Shown: positions 7,757 to 17,715, numbered from the stretch's first letter. The stretch: DNA of 64,000 nucleotides from Burkholderia sp. Ax-1724 (GCF_011752995.1 NZ_VWWL01000024.1:1-64000), one strand, 5' to 3'. A program made the numbers and translations. Notes: generated by a model not told the origin, from the letters alone.

Positions 7757-10700
7757 ATGACCCAGATGACCCGGCGACAATTCCTGAAGGTCTCCGCCAC
7801 CACGCTTGCCGGATCGAGCCTCGCCCTGATGGGCTTCTCGCCGACCCCCGCGCTGGCCGAAGTCCGTCAGTACAAATTGTCGCGCACAACCGAAACCCGC
7901 AACACCTGCCCGTACTGCTCGGTGGGCTGCGGCATCCTCATGTACGGACTCGGCGACGGCGCGAAGAACGCGAAGTCGAGCATCATCCACATCGAGGGCG
8001 ACCCCGACCATCCGGTCAATCGCGGCACGCTGTGCCCGAAGGGGGCGAGCCTGATCGATTTCATCCATAGCGAAAGCCGCCTGCATTACCCCGAGTACCG
8101 CGCGCCCGGCTCGAACGAGTGGAAACGCATGTCGTGGCAGGACGCGCTCGACCGCATCGCGAAGCTCATGAAGGAAGACCGCGACGCGAACTTCGTCGAG
8201 ACGACCGCGGACGGCAAGAAGGTCAACCGCTGGCTGACCACCGGCATGCTGGCGGCATCGGCCGGCAGCAACGAAGTCGGTTATCTGACGCACAAGGCTG
8301 TCCGCAGCCTTGGCATGCTCGCATTCGACAATCAGGCGCGTGTCTGACATGGCCCGACGGTGGCAGGTCTTGCCCCGACGTTTGGCCGTGGAGCGATGAC
8401 GAACCATTGGGTCGACATCAGAAACGCGGATGTGATTCTCGTGATGGGCGGCAATGCGGCCGAGGCGCACCCGTGCGGTTTCAAATGGGTCACCGAAGCC
8501 AAGGCGCACCGCAAGGCGCGTCTGATCGTGGTCGACCCGCGCTTTACGCGCACGGCTTCGGTCGCGGACTACTACGCGCCGATCCGTACCGGCTCGGACA
8601 TTACGTTCCTCGGCGGGGTGATCAATTACCTGCTGACGAACGACAAGATTCAGCACGAGTACGTGAAGAACTACACGGACATGTCGTTCATCGTCCGTGA
8701 AGATTTCGCCTTCAACGACGGTCTCTATTCCGGCTACGATGCCGACAAGCGCAGCTACGACAAGACCTCGTGGGACTACGAGCGCGGCGCCGACGGCTTC
8801 GTCAAGGTCGATCCGACGCTGCAGGACCCGCGCTGCGTCTATCAGCTGATGAAGCAGCACTACTCGCGCTACACGCCCGAGCAGGTCGAGAAAATCTGCG
8901 GCACGCCGAAGGAAAAATTCCTGCACGTGTGCGAAATGCTCGCCTCGACGGCGGTGCCCGGACGCGCCGGCACGATCATGTACGCGCTCGGCTGGACGCA
9001 TCACTCGGTCGGCTCGCAGATCATCCGCACCGGCGCGATGGTGCAATTGCTGCTTGGCAACATCGGCATCGCGGGCGGCGGCATGAACGCGCTGCGCGGC
9101 CACTCGAACATCCAGGGCCTGACGGACCTCGGCCTGATGTCGAACCTGCTGCCGGGCTACATGACGCTGCCGATGGAAGCGGAGCAGGACTTCGACGCCT
9201 ATATCGCGAAGCGCGCCACGCAGCCGCTGCGGCCGAACCAGTTGAGCTACTGGCGCAACTATCGCGCGTTCCACGTCAGTTTCATGAAGTCGTGGTGGGG
9301 CGACAAGGCGAGCGCCGACAACAACTTCGGCTACGACTATCTGCCGAAGCTCGACAAGTCCTACGACATGCTGCAGGTCTTCGAGCTGATGAACCAGGGC
9401 AAGATGACTGGCTATATCGCGCAGGGCTTCAACCCGCTCGCGGCGGCGCCGAACAAGGCGAAGATCGGCGCGAGCCTGGCCAGGCTCAAGTGGCTCGTCA
9501 TCATGGACCCGCTCGCGACCGAAACCTCCGAGTTCTGGAAGAACCACGGCGCGTTCAACGACGTCGATGCGGCGTCGATCCAGACCGAGGTGTTCCGTCT
9601 GCCGACCACCTGCTTCGCCGAAGAGCGCGGCTCGCTCGTCAGTTCGAGTCGCGTGCTGCAATGGCACTGGCAGGGCGCGGACGGCCCCGGCGAGGCGAAG
9701 AGCGATCTCGAGATCATGTCGGGGCTGTGGCTGCGCATCCGCGAGGCGTATCGCAAGGACGGCGGCAAGTATCCCGATCCGATCCTCAACATGAGCTGGC
9801 CGTATTCGAACCCGGAAAGCCCGACGCCCGAAGAACTCGCGATGGAGTTCAATGGCAAGGCGCTCGCCGACGTCACCGATCCGACGGATAAGACCAAGGT
9901 GCTCGCGAAGAAGGGCGAACAGCTCGCGGGCTTCGCCTTGCTGCGCGACGACGGCAGCACCGCGAGCGGCTGCTGGATCTTCTGCGGCTCGTGGACCCAG
10001 GCGGGCAACCAGATGGGCCGCCGCGACAACTCGGACCCGACCGGCATCGGCAATACGCTGAACTGGGCGTGGGCATGGCCCGCGAACCGGCGCGTGCTGT
10101 ACAACCGCGCGTCGTGCGATGTGAACGGCAAGCCGTTCGATCCGACTCGCAAGCTGATCGCGTGGAACGGCAGCAGCTGGTCGGGTGCCGACGTGCCGGA
10201 CTTCAAGATCGACGAGCCGCCTGAAAACGGCATGAATCCGTTCATCATGAATCCGGAAGGCGTCGCGCGGTTCTTCGCGCGCGACGGTCTCGTCGAGGGG
10301 CCGTTCCCCGAGCACTACGAGCCGTTCGAAACGCCGCTCGGCTACAACCCGCTGCATCCGGACAACAAGGCGGTCGTCAGCAATCCGGCGGCCCGAGTGT
10401 TCCCGGACGACCAGGCCGCGTTCGGCACGCACGAGAACTTCCCGCATACGGCGACGACCTACCGGCTCACCGAGCATTTCCATTACTGGACCAAGCACGC
10501 GCGCCTGAACTCGATCATCCAGCCGGAGCAGTTCGTGGAGATCGGCGAAGACCTCGCGAAGGAAGTCGGCGTGGTGGCCGGCGACCGCATCAAGGTGAGT
10601 TCGAACCGCGGGCATGTGATTGCCGTGGCGCTCGTCACGAAGCGCATCAAACCGCTGATGATCGAGGGGAAAAAGGTTCAGACAGTCGGCCTGCCGCTGC

Positions 10701-10825
10701 ATTGGGGCTTCAAGGGGCTCACGAGGCCGGGCTATCTCGTCAATACGCTGACGCCTTCCGTGGGCGACGGGAATTCGCAGACACCGGAATTCAAGTCGTT
10801 CCTCGTCAAGGTCGAAAAGGCATAA
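7757..10825 (+). CDS. fdnG: Formate dehydrogenase-N type alpha subunit, selenoprotein (in-frame UGA at 8345-8347)
   Basis: This 1022-residue molybdopterin enzyme oxidises formate to CO2 at the periplasmic face. The N-terminus has a twin-arginine signal (TRRQFLK, then a hydrophobic stretch to ALA). A 4Fe-4S motif CPYCSVGC with CPKG follows. The TGA at 8345-8347 encodes selenocysteine at residue 197, in the context QARV-Sec-HGPTVAGLAPTFGRGAMTN, which matches E. coli FdnG around Sec196. Sequence on both sides is continuous and family-like, so this is not a broken gene. It heads an operon with the beta and gamma subunits and lies beside fdhE, selA, selB and tRNA-Sec, which supply the decoding machinery. 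Confidence 0.96.
8345..8395 (+). promoter_or_regulatory. UGA codon and bacterial SECIS-like element of fdnG
   Basis: Just after the Sec UGA the mRNA can form an apical hairpin GGCA/TGCC (8362-8365 with 8371-8374) around the loop GGTCT. The GU-containing apical loop 17 nt after the UGA fits the SelB-binding element of bacterial fdn genes. The exact lower-stem pairs were not worked out. Confidence 0.8.
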
Positions 10826-10834
10826 GGAAAAGAG

Positions 10835-11758
10835 ATGGCACTGCAATCACTAGACATCAGACGTATCTCGGCCACGACCGTGCCCGCGCCGCAGGTGCGC
10901 GAGCCGGTCACGGGCTCGGTCGCCAAGCTCATCGACGTGTCGAAGTGCATCGGCTGCAAGGCGTGTCAGACGGCCTGCATGGAGTGGAACGACCTGCGCG
11001 ACGAGATCGGCCACAACGTGGGCGTCTACGACAATCCGGCCGACCTGAGCGAGCATTCGTGGACCGTCATGCGCTTTTCGGAACACGAGAACGACGCCGG
11101 CGATCTCGAATGGCTGATCCGCAAGGACGGCTGCATGCACTGCGAGGACCCAGGCTGCCTGAAGGCCTGTCCGTCGCCGGGCGCGATCGTGCAGTACACG
11201 AACGGCATTGTCGATTTCCACGAGGAAAACTGCATCGGCTGCGGCTACTGCATCACCGGCTGTCCGTTCAACGTGCCGCGTCTGTCGAAGAAGGATCACC
11301 GCGCGTACAAGTGCACGCTGTGCTCGGACCGCGTGGCGGTCGGCCAGGAGCCCGCGTGCGTGAAGACCTGCCCGACCGGCGCGATCATGTTCGGCACCAA
11401 GGAAGACATGAAGCAGCAGGCCGAGGATCGCATCGAGGACCTGAAAGACCGCGGTTTCCAGAACGCGGGCCTGTACGATCCGGCGGGCGTCGGCGGCACG
11501 CACGTGATGTACGTGCTGCATCATGCCGACCGGCCTTCGCTGTATCACGGCTTGCCGGACAATCCGCGCATCAGTCCGATGGTCAAGCTGTGGAAGGGTA
11601 TCGCGAAGCCGCTCGCGCTGGCCGGCATGGCGCTCGCGGCGGTGGCCGGCTTCTTCCACTACACGCGCGTCGGGCCGAACGAGGTGAGCGAGGCCGACGA
11701 AGCCGAGGCCAGTCAGGAAGCCGATGAAGCACGCCGTTCGCAGGAGGACGCGCAATGA
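10835..11758 (+). CDS. fdxH: Formate dehydrogenase beta subunit (four 4Fe-4S ferredoxin)
   Basis: The 307-aa electron-transfer subunit carries electrons from the alpha subunit to the membrane cytochrome. Four cysteine clusters are visible: CIGCKACQTAC, CMHCEDPGC with CP, CIGCGYCITGC, and CTLCSDR with CVKTCP. One C-terminal transmembrane helix (LALAGMALAAVAGFF, about residues 263-278) anchors it, followed by an acidic Glu/Ala-rich tail. AAGGAAAAGAG precedes the ATG, 9 bp after fdnG. Its stop overlaps the gamma start by 4 bp (ATGA), indicating coupled translation. Confidence 0.95.
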   Translation: MALQSLDIRRISATTVPAPQVREPVTGSVAKLIDVSKCIGCKACQTACMEWNDLRDEIGHNVGVYDNPADLSEHSWTVMRFSEHENDAGDLEWLIRKDGCMHCEDPGCLKACPSPGAIVQYTNGIVDFHEENCIGCGYCITGCPFNVPRLSKKDHRAYKCTLCSDRVAVGQEPACVKTCPTGAIMFGTKEDMKQQAEDRIEDLKDRGFQNAGLYDPAGVGGTHVMYVLHHADRPSLYHGLPDNPRISPMVKLWKGIAKPLALAGMALAAVAGFFHYTRVGPNEVSEADEAEASQEADEARRSQEDAQ

Positions 11759-12411
11759 AACACTTCGAGCATACCGTGCTGACGGACGCGAAGGGCAACC
11801 GCCTGATCGTGCGCTACACGCCGAACGAGCGCACCAATCACTGGATCATCGCGATCGCGTTCGTGCTGCTTGCGCTGTCCGGCCTCGCGATGTTTCATCC
11901 GGCGATGTCGTTTCTGTATTTCGTGCTCGGCGGCGGGCAATGGACGCGAATTCTGCATCCGTTCATCGGCTGCGTGATGTTCCTCTCGTTCCTGATACTG
12001 GCGCTGCGTTTCTGGCATCACAACTATCTCGACCGGGCGGACATCCAGTGGATGCGGCAGATTGACGACGTGCTGAACAATCGCGAGGAAAAGCTCCCCG
12101 CGATCGGACGCTACAACGCTGGCCAGAAGCTGCTGTTCTTCGTGATGGTGGTCTGCCTCGTGCTGCTGCTCGCGAGTGGCATCGTGATCTGGCGGCGCTA
12201 CTTCTCGCTCTATTTCCCGATCGGGGTGATCCGGCTCGCGGCGCTCGTGCATGCGGCGGCGGCGTTCGTGCTGATCGTCGGCATCATCGTGCATGTCTAT
12301 GCGGCGCTGTGGGTCAAGGGCTCGATCGGCGCGATGACGCGCGGCACCGTCACGTATGGCTGGGCGCGCAAGCATCATCCGAACTGGTTCCGGGAAACGA
12401 TCGGCAAGTGA
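11755..12411 (+). CDS. fdnI: Formate dehydrogenase gamma subunit, cytochrome b556
   Basis: The 218-aa membrane diheme cytochrome b passes electrons to quinone. It has four hydrophobic helices (starting near residues 30, 64, 119 and 163). Histidines likely to bind heme occur in RTNHWI, ILHPFIGC, LVHAAAAF and IIVHVYAAL, and the C-terminus WARKHHPNWFRE is typical of the family. It ends the fdnG-fdxH-fdnI operon; a strong hairpin follows about 110 bp downstream. Confidence 0.94.
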   Translation: MKHFEHTVLTDAKGNRLIVRYTPNERTNHWIIAIAFVLLALSGLAMFHPAMSFLYFVLGGGQWTRILHPFIGCVMFLSFLILALRFWHHNYLDRADIQWMRQIDDVLNNREEKLPAIGRYNAGQKLLFFVMVVCLVLLLASGIVIWRRYFSLYFPIGVIRLAALVHAAAAFVLIVGIIVHVYAALWVKGSIGAMTRGTVTYGWARKHHPNWFRETIGK

Positions 12412-12519
12412 GTGGCAAGTGAGTAGCCAACGCGTGGCCGACGAGCCGCGAATAAGCAACGGATAAACGCGGATAATCCGTCATCGAGGCGCGTTTCGCC
12501 GCGCCGTTCGCAGCGCACC

Positions 12520-12565
12520 GGGCCGCCGCTCCCCGTCGATGACGGGCGGCGGCCCTTCAGTTTTC
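12520..12565 (+). terminator. Terminator or attenuator between fdnI and fdhE
   Basis: A 10-bp GC stem (GGGCCGCCGC, 12520-12529, with GCGGCGGCCC, 12546-12555) is extended inside by CCGTC/GACGG. TTCAGTTTT follows. It lies between the structural operon and fdhE and should lower expression of fdhE-selA-selB relative to the enzyme. Confidence 0.7.
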
Positions 12566-12578
12566 AGAGGTCGACACC

Positions 12579-13580
12579 TTGGTTCAACGCATTCTCGAAG
12601 CCGGCGACATCGAATCGCTCGATCACACGGCGATCCCCCGCATCCGCATGCCCGAGCGGCTCGCCGTGTTCGCGCCGCGCGCCGCGCGTCTGCGGCAACT
12701 CGCGGCACTCAACAATCCGATCGCCGGCTATCTGCGCCTGATGGCCGTGCTCGCCGACGCGCAGCAGGCCGTGATCGCGACCTTCAAGGCGCAGCCGCCG
12801 AGCGCCGAGCTGATCGCGAGCGCGCAGCAGCATTCGATGCCGCTGATCCCGGCGTTTTCCGGCGTGCGCGATCCCGCGTGGCAGGACGTGCTGCGCCAGT
12901 TGCTCGACAAGGTCGAAGCGGCCGGTCCGCTCACGCCGCCGCTCGCCGCGCTGATCGCGCGGCTGCGCACGCTCGATGCCGCCGTGCTCGACACCCAGGC
13001 CGACGCGATCTTCGCGCAGCGCTTCGAGGACGTCGATCCGGCGAGCGCGCCGTTCATCATGGCCGCGCTGCAGGTCGTGTGGACCGACCTCGCCGCCGAC
13101 ATCGACAAACGCGCGGTGCCCTACGTCGAGACGCCGGGGCTGTGTCCCGTGTGCGGCTCGCATCCGGTCGCGAGCACGGTGCGCGTGGGCGGCGCCTACG
13201 ACAACTACCGCTATCTGCAATGCGGGCTGTGCGCGACCGAGTGGCATATGGTGCGCGCCAAATGCTCGAATTGCGATTCGACCAGGGGCATCGCCTATCA
13301 TGTGGTCGGCTCGCCCGATGCCGACGCGGCTGCACGCGAGGCCGAATCGAAACATGCCGCGCTGAAGGCGGAGTCGTGCGACGAATGCCATACTTACCGC
13401 AAGATCGGCTTTCTGGCGAAAGACTTCGACTTCGATCCGTTCGCGGACGATCTCGCAAGCCTCACGCTCGATCTGCTGATGGGCGCGGAAGGCTATCGGC
13501 GCGCGTCGCCGCATCCGTGGCTGTGGCCGGAGCAGAGCGCCGGCGCGGTCGAGCCGGACAGCGGCGCATCGGCGGAATAG
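12579..13580 (+). CDS. fdhE: Formate dehydrogenase accessory protein FdhE
   Basis: The 333-aa cytoplasmic iron-binding factor is needed to make active formate dehydrogenase; in E. coli FdhE binds the catalytic subunit. The C-terminal half has rubredoxin-like CxxC motifs: CPVCGSHP, CGLCATEW, AKCSNCDS and ESCDECHTY. The start is a TTG with AGAGG eight bases upstream, because no ATG fits the conserved N-terminus (VQRILEAGDIE). It sits between the enzyme operon and selA. Confidence 0.92.
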   Translation: MVQRILEAGDIESLDHTAIPRIRMPERLAVFAPRAARLRQLAALNNPIAGYLRLMAVLADAQQAVIATFKAQPPSAELIASAQQHSMPLIPAFSGVRDPAWQDVLRQLLDKVEAAGPLTPPLAALIARLRTLDAAVLDTQADAIFAQRFEDVDPASAPFIMAALQVVWTDLAADIDKRAVPYVETPGLCPVCGSHPVASTVRVGGAYDNYRYLQCGLCATEWHMVRAKCSNCDSTRGIAYHVVGSPDADAAAREAESKHAALKAESCDECHTYRKIGFLAKDFDFDPFADDLASLTLDLLMGAEGYRRASPHPWLWPEQSAGAVEPDSGASAE

Positions 13581-13666
13581 GTAACGGCGAGGCAACAGCG
13601 AGGCAGCCGCCAGGCCGCAACCAGTCAGCAGCCTGGCGCAAGTTCAAAACGACACAAGGATTGCCC

Positions 13667-15109
13667 GTGAGCGATGTGAGCGGCTCGGAATTGCGCGCGC
13701 TGATGGCGCGCGTGCCGTCGGTGGAAAAGGTCATGGCGTCGGAGCCATTCGCGGCGCTCGTGAGCGAATACGGACGCACCCAGGTGCTCAACGCGCTGCG
13801 CGCCGCGCTCGATGCCTGGCGGCTGCACGCGCAATCGGGCCACGCGGCCGATAATCCGCCGGTCGGCGCGCTCGATACCGGGCAATTGCAGGGCACGGTC
13901 GAAGCGGCGCTGCGCGCGCGCAACGCGCCGCGTCTGCGCAGCGTGTTCAATCTCACCGGCACGGTGCTGCACACGAACCTCGGCCGCGCGCTGTTGCCCG
14001 ACGAAGCGGTGCGCGCCGTGATGAGCGCGCTCACGCAGCCGGCGAATCTCGAATTCGATCTCGCCACCGGCAAGCGCGGCGACCGCGACGATCTGATCGA
14101 CGAACTGATCTGCGAGCTGACCGGCGCCGAAGCCGCGACCGTGGTCAACAACAACGCGGCCGCGGTGCTGCTCACGCTGTCCGCGCTGGCGGCGAAGAAG
14201 GAAGTCGTGGTGTCGCGCGGCGAACTCGTCGAAATCGGCGGTGCGTTTCGCATTCCCGACATCATGAGCCGCGCGGGCGCGAAGCTGCGCGAAGTCGGCA
14301 CGACGAACCGCACGCATCTGAAGGACTACGACGAAGCGATCAACGCACGCACCGCGCTGCTGATGAAAGTCCACGCGAGCAATTACGCGATCAGCGGCTT
14401 CACGAAGGAAGCCAGCCTCGCGGAAATCGCGCCGCTCGCGCATGCGCGCGGTCTCGCGGTCGCCGTCGATCTCGGCAGCGGCACGCTCGTCGATCTCAGC
14501 GAATGGGGCTTGCCGCGCGAGCCGACCGTGCGCGAGACCGTCGAGGCCGGCGCCGACGTCGTCACGTTCAGCGGCGACAAACTGCTCGGCGGCCCGCAAG
14601 CCGGGTTGATCGTCGGGCGGCGCGATCTGATCGCGAAGATCAAGAAGCATCCGCTAAAGCGCGCGCTGCGCGTCGGCAAGCTCACGCTCGCGGCGCTGGA
14701 ACCGGTGTTGCAGCTGTATCGCGCGCCGGAGAAGCTGACCGAGCGGCTCACCACGCTGCGCCTGCTTACGCGGGCCGCCGACGAGATTCACGGCGCCGCG
14801 CAACGCGTGCAGCCGGCGTTGCAGCAGGCGCTCGGCGCGCGCTACACGGTGAGCGCCGAGCCGATGTTCAGCCAGATCGGCAGCGGCGCGTTGCCGGTCG
14901 ACGTGCTGCCGAGCTATGGGCTCGTCGTCAGGCTGGCGGACGGCAAGCGCGGCGGCCGGCAACTGCTCGCGCTCGAAAAGCAGTTGCGCGAGATGGCGCG
15001 GCCGGTGATCGGCCGGATCGCGGACGACGCGTTGCGTCTCGATCTGCGCTGCCTCGAAGCGGGCGACGAGGCGCAACTGATCGCGCAACTGAAGGGCCAG
15101 CACGCATGA
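13667..15109 (+). CDS. selA: L-seryl-tRNA(Sec) selenium transferase
   Basis: The 480-aa PLP enzyme converts Ser-tRNA(Sec) to Sec-tRNA(Sec) with selenophosphate. It has the family motifs VFNLTGTVLHTNLGRALL, TVVNNNAAAVLL and the PLP lysine in TFSGDKLLGGPQAG (about residue 305; Lys295 in E. coli). The start is a GTG preceded by AAGGA at six bases. An 86-bp gap separates it from fdhE. The stop overlaps the selB ATG by 4 bp, so SelA and SelB are translationally coupled. Confidence 0.96.
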   Translation: MSDVSGSELRALMARVPSVEKVMASEPFAALVSEYGRTQVLNALRAALDAWRLHAQSGHAADNPPVGALDTGQLQGTVEAALRARNAPRLRSVFNLTGTVLHTNLGRALLPDEAVRAVMSALTQPANLEFDLATGKRGDRDDLIDELICELTGAEAATVVNNNAAAVLLTLSALAAKKEVVVSRGELVEIGGAFRIPDIMSRAGAKLREVGTTNRTHLKDYDEAINARTALLMKVHASNYAISGFTKEASLAEIAPLAHARGLAVAVDLGSGTLVDLSEWGLPREPTVRETVEAGADVVTFSGDKLLGGPQAGLIVGRRDLIAKIKKHPLKRALRVGKLTLAALEPVLQLYRAPEKLTERLTTLRLLTRAADEIHGAAQRVQPALQQALGARYTVSAEPMFSQIGSGALPVDVLPSYGLVVRLADGKRGGRQLLALEKQLREMARPVIGRIADDALRLDLRCLEAGDEAQLIAQLKGQHA

Positions 15110-17019
15110 TCGTCGGCACGGCGGGGCATATCGACCACGGCAAAACGAGTCTCGTGAAGGCGCTGACGGGCGTCGATACGGACCGCCTCAAGGAAGAAAA
15201 AGCGCGCGGCATTTCCATTGAACTCGGCTATGCATACGTGCCGCTCGAAAACGGCGACGTGCTCGGCCTGATCGACGTGCCGGGTCACGAAAAGCTCGTG
15301 CATACGATGACAGCCGGCGCGAGCGGCATCGACTTCGCGCTGCTCGTGATCGCCGCCGACGACGGCGTGATGCCGCAAACGCGCGAGCATCTCGCGATCG
15401 TCGAACTGCTCGGCATCAAGCGCGGCGCGATTGCGCTGACGAAGGTCGATCGCGTCGATGCGCAGCGTCTTCAGGACGCGCATGCGGAGGTGGCGGCGTT
15501 CGTCGGCGGCAGCGTGCTGCGCGATGCGCCCGTCTTCGACACCTGCGCGACGCGCGCGGACGACGCGGGCGTGGCCGCGCTGAATGCGTATCTGCGCGAG
15601 CAGGCCGCGGCATGGCGCATGAAGCGCGACGACGGGCTGTTCCGTCTCGCCGTCGATCGCGTGTTCACGCTGGCGGGGCAGGGCACGATCGTCACCGGGA
15701 CCGTGGTGGCGGGCAGCGTGAGCGTCGGCGAGACGATGCTGCTCGCGCCGAAGAACGAGCCCGTGCGCGTGCGCAGCATTCACGCGCAGAATCGTCCCGC
15801 CGAAACCGGCCGCGCCGGCGAGCGCTGCGCGTTGAATCTCGCGGGCATCGAGAAGAGCGCGATCGATCGCGGCGACTGGATCGTCGATGCGCGTTTGTCG
15901 CAAGCGAGCGAGCGCATCGACGTGATGCTGACGCTGCTCGCCGACGCGCCGCATGCGCTCGAACATTGGACGCCGCTGCACGTGCATCTCGGCACGCAGC
16001 ATCAGGTCGCGCACGTCGCGCTACTCGATGGCGACACGCTTGGCGCGGGACAGTGTGCGCGCGTGCAACTGGTGTTCGAGCGGCCGCTGTGCGCGGTGCC
16101 CGGTGATCGCTTCGTCGTGCGCAATGCGCAGGCTAATCGCACGGTGGGCGGCGGCCATGTACTCGATCCGTTCGCGCCCGCGCGCAAGCGGCGCGCGGCG
16201 GAACGGCTCGCGTGGCTCGATGCCATCGAAACGATGCTCGACACCGGCTCGCTCGATGCGCTGTTTGCGTGCGCGCCGCGCGGCCTGTCGCGCACGCTGC
16301 TCGAACGTCTGACGGGCAGGCCCACCGCCGCGCTCGCGTTGCCGGCCGATACGCGCACGATCGAATTGCCGGGGCACGATGCCTTGCTGTTTGCGGGCGC
16401 GGCATGGGACGCGCTTGCCGAACGATTGACGGGGGCGCTTGCGCAATATCACGAACGCTCGCCCGACGAACTCGGCCCGGACGTGTCGCGGTTGAGGCGT
16501 ATCGCGGCGCCGCTCGCCGACGATGCGCTATGGCGCGCGCTGGTGGACGCCGCGGCGGCGCGTGGCGAGATCGTCAAACGCGGGCCGTGGCTGCATTTGC
16601 CCGGGCACACGGTGACGCTCGACGACGCCGATCGCGCGCTTGCCACCGCGCTGCTGCCCGAGATTGAGGCGGGGCGCTTCGATCCGCCGTGGGTGCGCGA
16701 TCTCGCGAAGGCACACGGCGTGACCGAGGAGCGCATGCGTCAGTTGCTGCGCAAGCTCGCGCGGCAGGGCGAGCTGTTCCAGGTCGTGCACGATCTGTTC
16801 TATCACCAGGATGTGGTTCGCGAACTCGCTGCGATTGCGGCGGTTGAAGCGCGGAAAAACGCGGGCACGGTGGCGGCGGCACCGTTTCGCGACGTCACCG
16901 GACTCGGCAGAAAACGCGCGATCCAGCTTTTGGAGTTCTTCGACCGGGTTGGGTATACTCGCTTCCACCGTGGGTTGCACCTGCTGCGCACGGATAGCCG
17001 CTGGCTCGATATGCTTTGA
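15106..17019 (+). CDS. selB: Selenocysteine-specific elongation factor
   Basis: The 637-aa GTPase delivers Sec-tRNA to the ribosome at UGA codons with a SECIS. The N-terminus is GTAGHIDHGKTSLVKALTG (G1). DVPGHEK (G3) and TKVD (G4) follow. Domains II and III carry the VDRVFTLAGQGTIVTGT and GERCALNLAG segments. The C-terminal half ends in winged helices (from about residue 470) that bind the SECIS hairpin. It overlaps selA by 4 bp and is followed 59 bp later by tRNA-Sec. Confidence 0.96.
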   Translation: MIVGTAGHIDHGKTSLVKALTGVDTDRLKEEKARGISIELGYAYVPLENGDVLGLIDVPGHEKLVHTMTAGASGIDFALLVIAADDGVMPQTREHLAIVELLGIKRGAIALTKVDRVDAQRLQDAHAEVAAFVGGSVLRDAPVFDTCATRADDAGVAALNAYLREQAAAWRMKRDDGLFRLAVDRVFTLAGQGTIVTGTVVAGSVSVGETMLLAPKNEPVRVRSIHAQNRPAETGRAGERCALNLAGIEKSAIDRGDWIVDARLSQASERIDVMLTLLADAPHALEHWTPLHVHLGTQHQVAHVALLDGDTLGAGQCARVQLVFERPLCAVPGDRFVVRNAQANRTVGGGHVLDPFAPARKRRAAERLAWLDAIETMLDTGSLDALFACAPRGLSRTLLERLTGRPTAALALPADTRTIELPGHDALLFAGAAWDALAERLTGALAQYHERSPDELGPDVSRLRRIAAPLADDALWRALVDAAAARGEIVKRGPWLHLPGHTVTLDDADRALATALLPEIEAGRFDPPWVRDLAKAHGVTEERMRQLLRKLARQGELFQVVHDLFYHQDVVRELAAIAAVEARKNAGTVAAAPFRDVTGLGRKRAIQLLEFFDRVGYTRFHRGLHLLRTDSRWLDML

Positions 17020-17078
17020 GCGGCGGCGTGCAGTCGATCGATGCTTCATCATCGACTCGTCGTTTTGCAATCACCGAA

Positions 17079-17174
17079 GGAAGACATTCGTATCCGGTGG
17101 TGCGGCTGGGCTTCAAACCCAGTTGAGGGCGTCAGACGCTCTCAGGTCGGTTCGACTCCGGCTGTCTTCCGCCA
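17079..17174 (+). tRNA. selC: tRNA-Sec (anticodon TCA)
   Basis: The 96-nt tRNA has the 8-bp acceptor helix GGAAGACA/TGTCTTCC typical of bacterial tRNA-Sec, an anticodon stem CTGGG/CCCAG around TTCAAA with anticodon TCA, a long variable arm (GAGGGCGTCAGACGCTCTC) and an encoded GCCA end. Its position right after selB completes the selenium locus. Its 3' end is repeated 37 kb away, see 54459-54494. Confidence 0.97.
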
Positions 17175-17183
17175 GCAGGGCCT
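17145..17183 (+). other. Putative attachment site (attL) at the 3' end of selC
   Basis: The T-arm/acceptor 3' half of tRNA-Sec and the following bases contain CGGCTGTCTTCCGCCAG (17159-17175), which recurs exactly at 54470-54486. GGGCCT also matches six bases later, and weaker similarity extends into the T-arm. tRNA 3' ends, selC in particular, are classic integration sites. No integrase gene lies nearby, so the role is inferred. Confidence 0.5.
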
Positions 17184-17503
17184 TTGGGGATAACCGAGCT
17201 TGGCTGCATGGCGCACGCACAACGCAAATTCCTCGATCTGCACGCGGAAAAAAACGAAATTACCTGGCTGCGCTGCAATACGTCGCCCAGATCCAGGACG
17301 TCGCACTCGAGGTGCAACCGCTCGCACCCCATTGCCGATACGCTTCATCAATGGATGACGCCGCAACGGGCACGTGCCAGTGAAGGTTCGGCAAGACACA
17401 GGTACTGATCGATAACAACGGGTGTAAAAACCTCAAGGATGTGCTCGCACGCTTGCCGACACATCCTGCTTCCCGTATCGATAAATTGTTGCCGCAGCGG
17501 TAG
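17184..17503 (+). mobile_element. IS66-family transposase (TnpC) remnant
   Basis: The first part reads ITELGCMAHAQRKFLDLHAEKN, the conserved IS66 GCxAHARRKF motif. WMTPQRARASEGSA is from the later catalytic region. After frameshifts and deletion the extreme C-terminus follows: NLKDVLARLPTHPASRIDKL with LPQR and a stop at 17501-17503. About one fifth of a normal TnpC remains and it cannot be active. Sequence to about 17567 (AATTGCCGTGTGCCGACC) may be the IS66 right end. It starts ten bases after tRNA-Sec. Confidence 0.8.
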
Positions 17504-17715
17504 CGGGTAGCCGCATCCATCTAACTTGCACGTCGTCAATACGGAATTGCCGTGTGCCGACCATTCACCTTTCCGGCGCGCGGCATGAAATCCATGAGGA
17601 TCACTGACATTCAACCCGGATATGAACTCGCCCGTCAAGGGAAGTGGGTAATGACAAGCCACGTGAGCCGTTTACGGAAAAACCCCGATGGAAAAATCTA
17701 TACGTCGATCCGTCA

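Noticed and set aside
8345..8347. fdnG as a frameshifted or nonsense pseudogene split into two genes
   Set aside because: The TGA is at the conserved selenocysteine site, is followed by a SECIS-like hairpin, and all Sec genes are adjacent.
7754..10846. 1030-codon open frame antisense to fdnG
   Set aside because: It is the usual GC-rich shadow, with Arg/His/Val/Glu-rich low-information sequence, while the plus strand encodes a clear formate dehydrogenase.
16895..17332. Minus-strand ORFs across tRNA-Sec
   Set aside because: They are antisense to selB, tRNA-Sec and the IS66 remnant, and include the standard tRNA-antisense artefact.
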